A DNA stretch of 64,000 nucleotides from Pteria penguin (lineage: Eukaryota > Mollusca > Bivalvia > Pterioida > Pteriidae): positions 3,208,593 through 3,272,592 of the forward strand of contig CM068590.1 of the NCBI GenBank assembly GCA_035048485.1, given 5' to 3'. Below the pieces are notes generated by a model. It was given only the letters and a program-made list of their open reading frames with translations. It did no database searches and was not told the DNA's origin. Of this stretch, positions 60,513 to 64,000 are shown one piece after another. A program made the position numbers and the translations under genes. The stretch's first letter is position 1. The number at the start of each line of letters is the position of its first letter.

Positions 60513-61709
60513 CTCGAGAATCATAAATCTGTCCTCAATACGTTTGGTATTGACTCAAATAAATTGAATTTAGAACTTCCATATTTGTACTGTATTCCAA
60601 AAATGCACAAAACTCCGTACAAACAACGCTTTATCGCTGGTTCCTCGAAGTGTTCCACAAAATCTGTATCGATGCTACTCACAAAAATATTATCAGAAAT
60701 TAAATCTGGCCTTCATAGATATTGCGAAATAGTATATTCCAGAAGTTGAATTAATCAAATGTGGATCCTTAAAAATTCAAAAGAGTTGTTAGAACATCTA
60801 AAATCAAAAAGTTTTACTAAAATTCACTCCATGAAGTCTTTTGACTTTTCGACTCTGTACACAACGATCCCTCATCAGAAATTAAAAGACAGATTAGCGG
60901 AAATTATTCAAAATGCATTTACTAGTAAAAACGGAAGCCGCAAATTCAAATATATAGTAATAGGCCACAATAAAACTTACTTTGTTAGGGAAAATTCTGA
61001 TTCCAAAAATAAATACACTGAAACAGCTGTCATCCAGATGTTGAACTTTCTAATCGATAACATTTTTGTGGTGTTTGGAGGTAAGGTTTTTCAACAAATT
61101 GTCGGCATTCCAATGGGCACTAACTGTGCTCCGCTTCTGGCTGACATATTCCTTTATTCATACGAAGCTGAGTTCATTCAGTCTTTGCTTTCGCAAGGAA
61201 AAAAACAATTGGCTCTTGGCTTCAATTTTACTTACAGATATATAGATGACTTGCTTTCAATTAATAATCCTTGATTCGCGGATTACCTTAGCATCATCTA
61301 TCCAAGTGAACTGGAGGTCAAAGAAACCACAGAAACTAGTAAATCTACTTCGTATTTAGATATTATGTTGTCTTTTGACTTTAATGGTCAATTAAACACC
61401 TCACTCTATGACAAACGTGACGATTTCAATTTCGCTATCACAAACTTTCCTTTCATAAGTAGCAACATTCCATCATCGCCCGCATACGGCGTATTCATAT
61501 TTCAGTTAATACGTTATTCCAGAGCATGTTCAAATTACAATGACTTTGTTCTGAGGGCTAGGCGACTTTCAGTTAAGCTGCTCAACCAGGGTTATATATG
61601 TGCTAGACTAGCATCGTCACTGAGGAAGTTCTACGGTCGTTACGAGACTCTTATTACTCCATATGATATCTCGTTATCCAGACTTTTAAATGATATTCTG
61701 GACTGAGAC
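60513..61709 (+). pseudogene. Penelope-like element reverse transcriptase, two in-frame TGA stops
   Basis: A single reading frame from 60513 to the stop at 61707-61709, interrupted only by TGA at about 60747 and 61272. Motifs in order: LPYLYCIPKMHKTPYKQRFI, SFDFSTLYTTIPH (motif A Asp), FGGKVFQQIVGIPMGTNCAP (motif B), FTYRYIDDLLSINN (YIDD box), STSYLDIMLSFDFNGQLN, LYDKRDDFNFAITNFPF and YGVFIFQLIRYSRACS. This pattern is that of Penelope-like RTs from molluscs (family recollection). The endonuclease domain is not seen. Upstream frame breaks occur before 60513. Confidence 0.85.
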
Positions 61710-61799
61710 CGATTCCAATCACTTTACACAGATTTGACACCTTCTATACTAGAAGGTTACTTACTTCGACTTCTCCATATATAGATACATATGGAATTC

Positions 61800-61915
61800 A
61801 CACGATTTGACTCTTTCTACGGGGTATATGTGACGGGTGTTGCTAGCAAGCAGGAGATGCTCACTCTCCCCGGGCACCTGATCTCACTCCATCACAGGGG
61901 TTCACATATGCTCTT
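61800..61915 (+). repeat. Penelope-like element 3' tail
   Basis: GACTCTTTCTACGGGGTATA, then GCAAGCAGGAGATGCTCACT, CTCCCCGGGCACCTGATCTC and GGGGTTCACATATGC. Shared with 43320-43450 and 59289-59375, so it is a conserved post-ORF segment of this element family. Confidence 0.8.
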
Positions 61916-62204
61916 CAAGTAGACATATTTTGTTATTTTCCATTTGTTTTTCATTTTCACTGATTTTGTATGTCCTATGGTTTCATGATTTTTGGACTTG
62001 TGGTTTGGATTTATCCATCATCTTTACAGAAACGGGAACCATAATTAACACACTGAATGAGCCGGTTTCATTTAGTGCGTAGCTGATTTTTGTTATTGAT
62101 TGTGGGTTTTGTATTGTTATTTTCGGTATTTCGGAGTTTACTGTGCATTGTTTACATCTCAATACTGAGTCACAATGTATTACATATGCAAAACTTTGCA
62201 CTTT

Positions 62205-62285
62205 TAGCAAGGTGCAGCAGAGCTCAGTCGTTAAGGCGTTATAGGCTCGTAACAGATAGGACCTGGGTGTGAATCCCCCTCTGAC
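62205..62285 (+). repeat. tRNA-like block, probably SINE head
   Basis: GCAGAGCTCAGTCGTTAAGG resembles box A and CTGGGTGTGAATCCCCC resembles box B at suitable spacing. Acceptor-stem pairing is poor, so it is not called a functional tRNA. Confidence 0.4.
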
Positions 62286-62289
62286 TATT

Positions 62290-63030
62290 TGGTGTCCGAT
62301 CAGAGAATAACAATCAGGCTCCTCGTCACGGTAGAATTGTTGTGTCAAAGAACCTTCATGTGTGTAATTCTGCATACGTCGTCATTTCTGTACAATGAAT
62401 TACACAAAAGTCGTCATCATATCAGCGAAATAATCTTGCTGTGCCATAAAACAAGGGAAAAAATCTCCCCCATTTTGATAGTAAATCCAGAGTATGGCAC
62501 GATTCGCTTTTCTCCGGTTGAAGATAGAAAAAGCCCCGTCTTTATTCAATTAAACTATGTGTAAACCCTTTCCAAATTTTATTATTATTTTGTCATCATA
62601 TGTTATATATGTTCACATAACCCTTTTTCTCTAGCCTGTGTCAGAATTACGACCAGTCCAAAAGGTATTATTCTAACATGACTTGAGAATTTCCCCCTAT
62701 ATGTCCCAAAGAGTTCCCCTGTGCATTATTCTCCGATATATTCACGGTTAGAAACACCACGCCTTACTAGCAGTCACGACGTTTAAAAGCCCCGCCCATC
62801 GGTATTTTGACCGTGTCAATAAAATCAATAAGTAGATTTCAAGAAAACCAATTTAGGTCATGTCATTTAGGTTCTCTGAAAATCAAATTCTTGATTTTTA
62901 CATCACATGCAGCCCTGTTGTCTGCATGGTCTAAATTTATTGTTGTTGACATAAGATATTAATATTTACGGTAAGTATTTATCTCGTTCATGTCAGAATA
63001 GAAATAATAATGTCCTAATCGTTATCTATT
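62290..63030. other. No gene recognised
   Basis: Mixed AT-rich sequence; no exon or clear repeat structure. Confidence 0.45.
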
Positions 63031-63036
63031 GTCCAG

Positions 63037-63132
63037 TAACCGCCCCTCGTCGCATTAACCAATCAAATTATCACATCGCCGCTGTGCGGCTTGGTGGCAA
63101 TTTGATTGATTAATGCGACTCGGGGCTGTTAC
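63037..63132. repeat. Short foldback element
   Basis: GTAACCGCCCCTCGTCGCAT and ATGCGACTCGGGGCTGTTAC are inverted ends, continuing through TAACCAATCAAATT/AATTTGATTGATTA. The centre CGCCGCTGTGCGGC is itself a small hairpin. Total about 96 bp. Confidence 0.8.
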
Positions 63133-63759
63133 TATTATTTCTTAACTATTATTCGTACGGTTAGGAGTAGGTTTTGTTCAGAGTTCAAACCTGTATGAAA
63201 AAATGAATTTTTACGATCTCTCAAAGGATCAACTCATAATTTCTTCTTCTTGCACCATAATTTGTGCAAAAACCAACTACATGTTCATCCAGAATAGTTT
63301 GCTACGAGCATCCGTCTACTCACTGCATGTTATTTCATCTGATATATAACCTTATTCACAAAACTAATAGCAGCCGTTAAAACCCCACTAACAATTCAAA
63401 ACACTCTGATGTTAAAATCATGAGAACACTAATCTATTTTTAGAAATTCTCGGCGTGATACCACACTAAGATCTAAATGTAGATATTTCCCGAAACATTC
63501 CGAGGATGACCCGGAGGTTAATTCAGTTTCTATCATAGAACTTAACTTGTATTTGGCCCCTCTACAGCCTTATGCACACTTTTACTTGAACGTTGCACGC
63601 TGACTAACAGGGCGGTGGGGACTATATGACGGGCCTTGTCCAAACCTCTTTCAGAGGAGACATGGTCCTGAACCTCGTCCCCTCTGACTGTTAGTCGGGA
63701 CTCCTACAGATCTAGGGTCTTAGCTCGCTTTCAGACTGGCAGAGCACGGTTTATCATGT

Positions 63760-64000
63760 TGATGTCGCATATATTTTTATACCATTATGCATTTTACAAT
63801 ACCTTACGTGTTTATATTTTTATGACCTTTCAATATGCGATACCTGTTGACCCTTGTTCTTTACATGGAGGATTATTTATAAATTTTTAAATGTACGTCC
63901 TTTGATTGTTCTGCTGTTACGGTGAGTGGGAAGGTGGGCCCGTAAATCGGTTAACCACACCATTTGTTTGGCTTTTGTCAAATTAAATGACCGTCCTAAG
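63760..64000 (+). repeat. Dispersed repeat, second copy, running off the window
   Basis: Near-identical to 11434-11681 from TGATGTCGCATATATTTTTA to GACCGTCCTAAG. The two copies are in the same orientation about 52 kb apart, and this one is cut by the window edge. Confidence 0.92.

Noticed and set aside
62205..62285. Possible functional tRNA with box A and box B
   Set aside because: Acceptor and anticodon stems do not form convincingly; left as a tRNA-like repeat head.

Overview
This window is intron-rich, AT-rich animal nuclear DNA, most probably from a bivalve mollusc. The evidence is spliced genes with GT-AG introns, a temptin domain (a family first described in gastropods), Penelope-like and LINE reverse transcriptase remnants, tRNA-headed SINEs with TGAT-type tails, and a very heavy load of minisatellites and short inverted-repeat elements. 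The species call is inference. Three protein-coding genes could be rebuilt exon by exon, with reading phase agreeing at every junction used. Layout: (1) 1-13.2 kb is gene-poor, repeat-derived sequence. (2) 13.2-22.6 kb, minus strand, is MOCS1: MoaA-type and MoaC-type halves in one locus, with a MOCS1A end exon that can terminate in Gly-Gly-stop or be spliced in frame onto MOCS1B. (3) 22.6-27.5 kb is an intergenic or undetected first-intron region with foldback elements and low-complexity tracts. (4) 27.7-30.4 kb, plus strand, is a complete four-exon neuferricin (CYB5D2) gene. (5) 30.4-36.9 kb holds a minisatellite, an internally deleted SINE with intact target duplications, a broken MULE transposase ORF and simple repeats. 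(6) 36.9-53.6 kb, minus strand, is a nine-exon gene predicted to encode a secreted protein of about 586 residues: signal peptide, temptin domain, copper type II monooxygenase (DBH/PHM/MOXD family, all expected copper ligands present) and a hydrophobic C-terminal tail. Its introns hold a 64-bp satellite, a 2-kb CTA/CTG array, two matching foldback elements and a perfect 74-bp inverted repeat. (7) 53.7-64 kb contains a LINE 3' fragment, two divergent Penelope-like RT fragments, hairpins, and at the right edge a near-identical second copy of a repeat seen at 11.4 kb. MOCS1 makes cyclic pyranopterin monophosphate for molybdenum cofactor; CYB5D2 is a membrane-associated cytochrome b5-like protein; the temptin/monooxygenase gene is probably extracellular. 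No operon-like cooperation among the three is implied. The most unusual observation is that two unrelated genes (MOCS1 and the monooxygenase) each carry, immediately downstream of a coding exon, a tandem array whose unit is a copy of that exon's last codons plus its 5' splice site. In both cases the copied codons encode a metal-binding motif.
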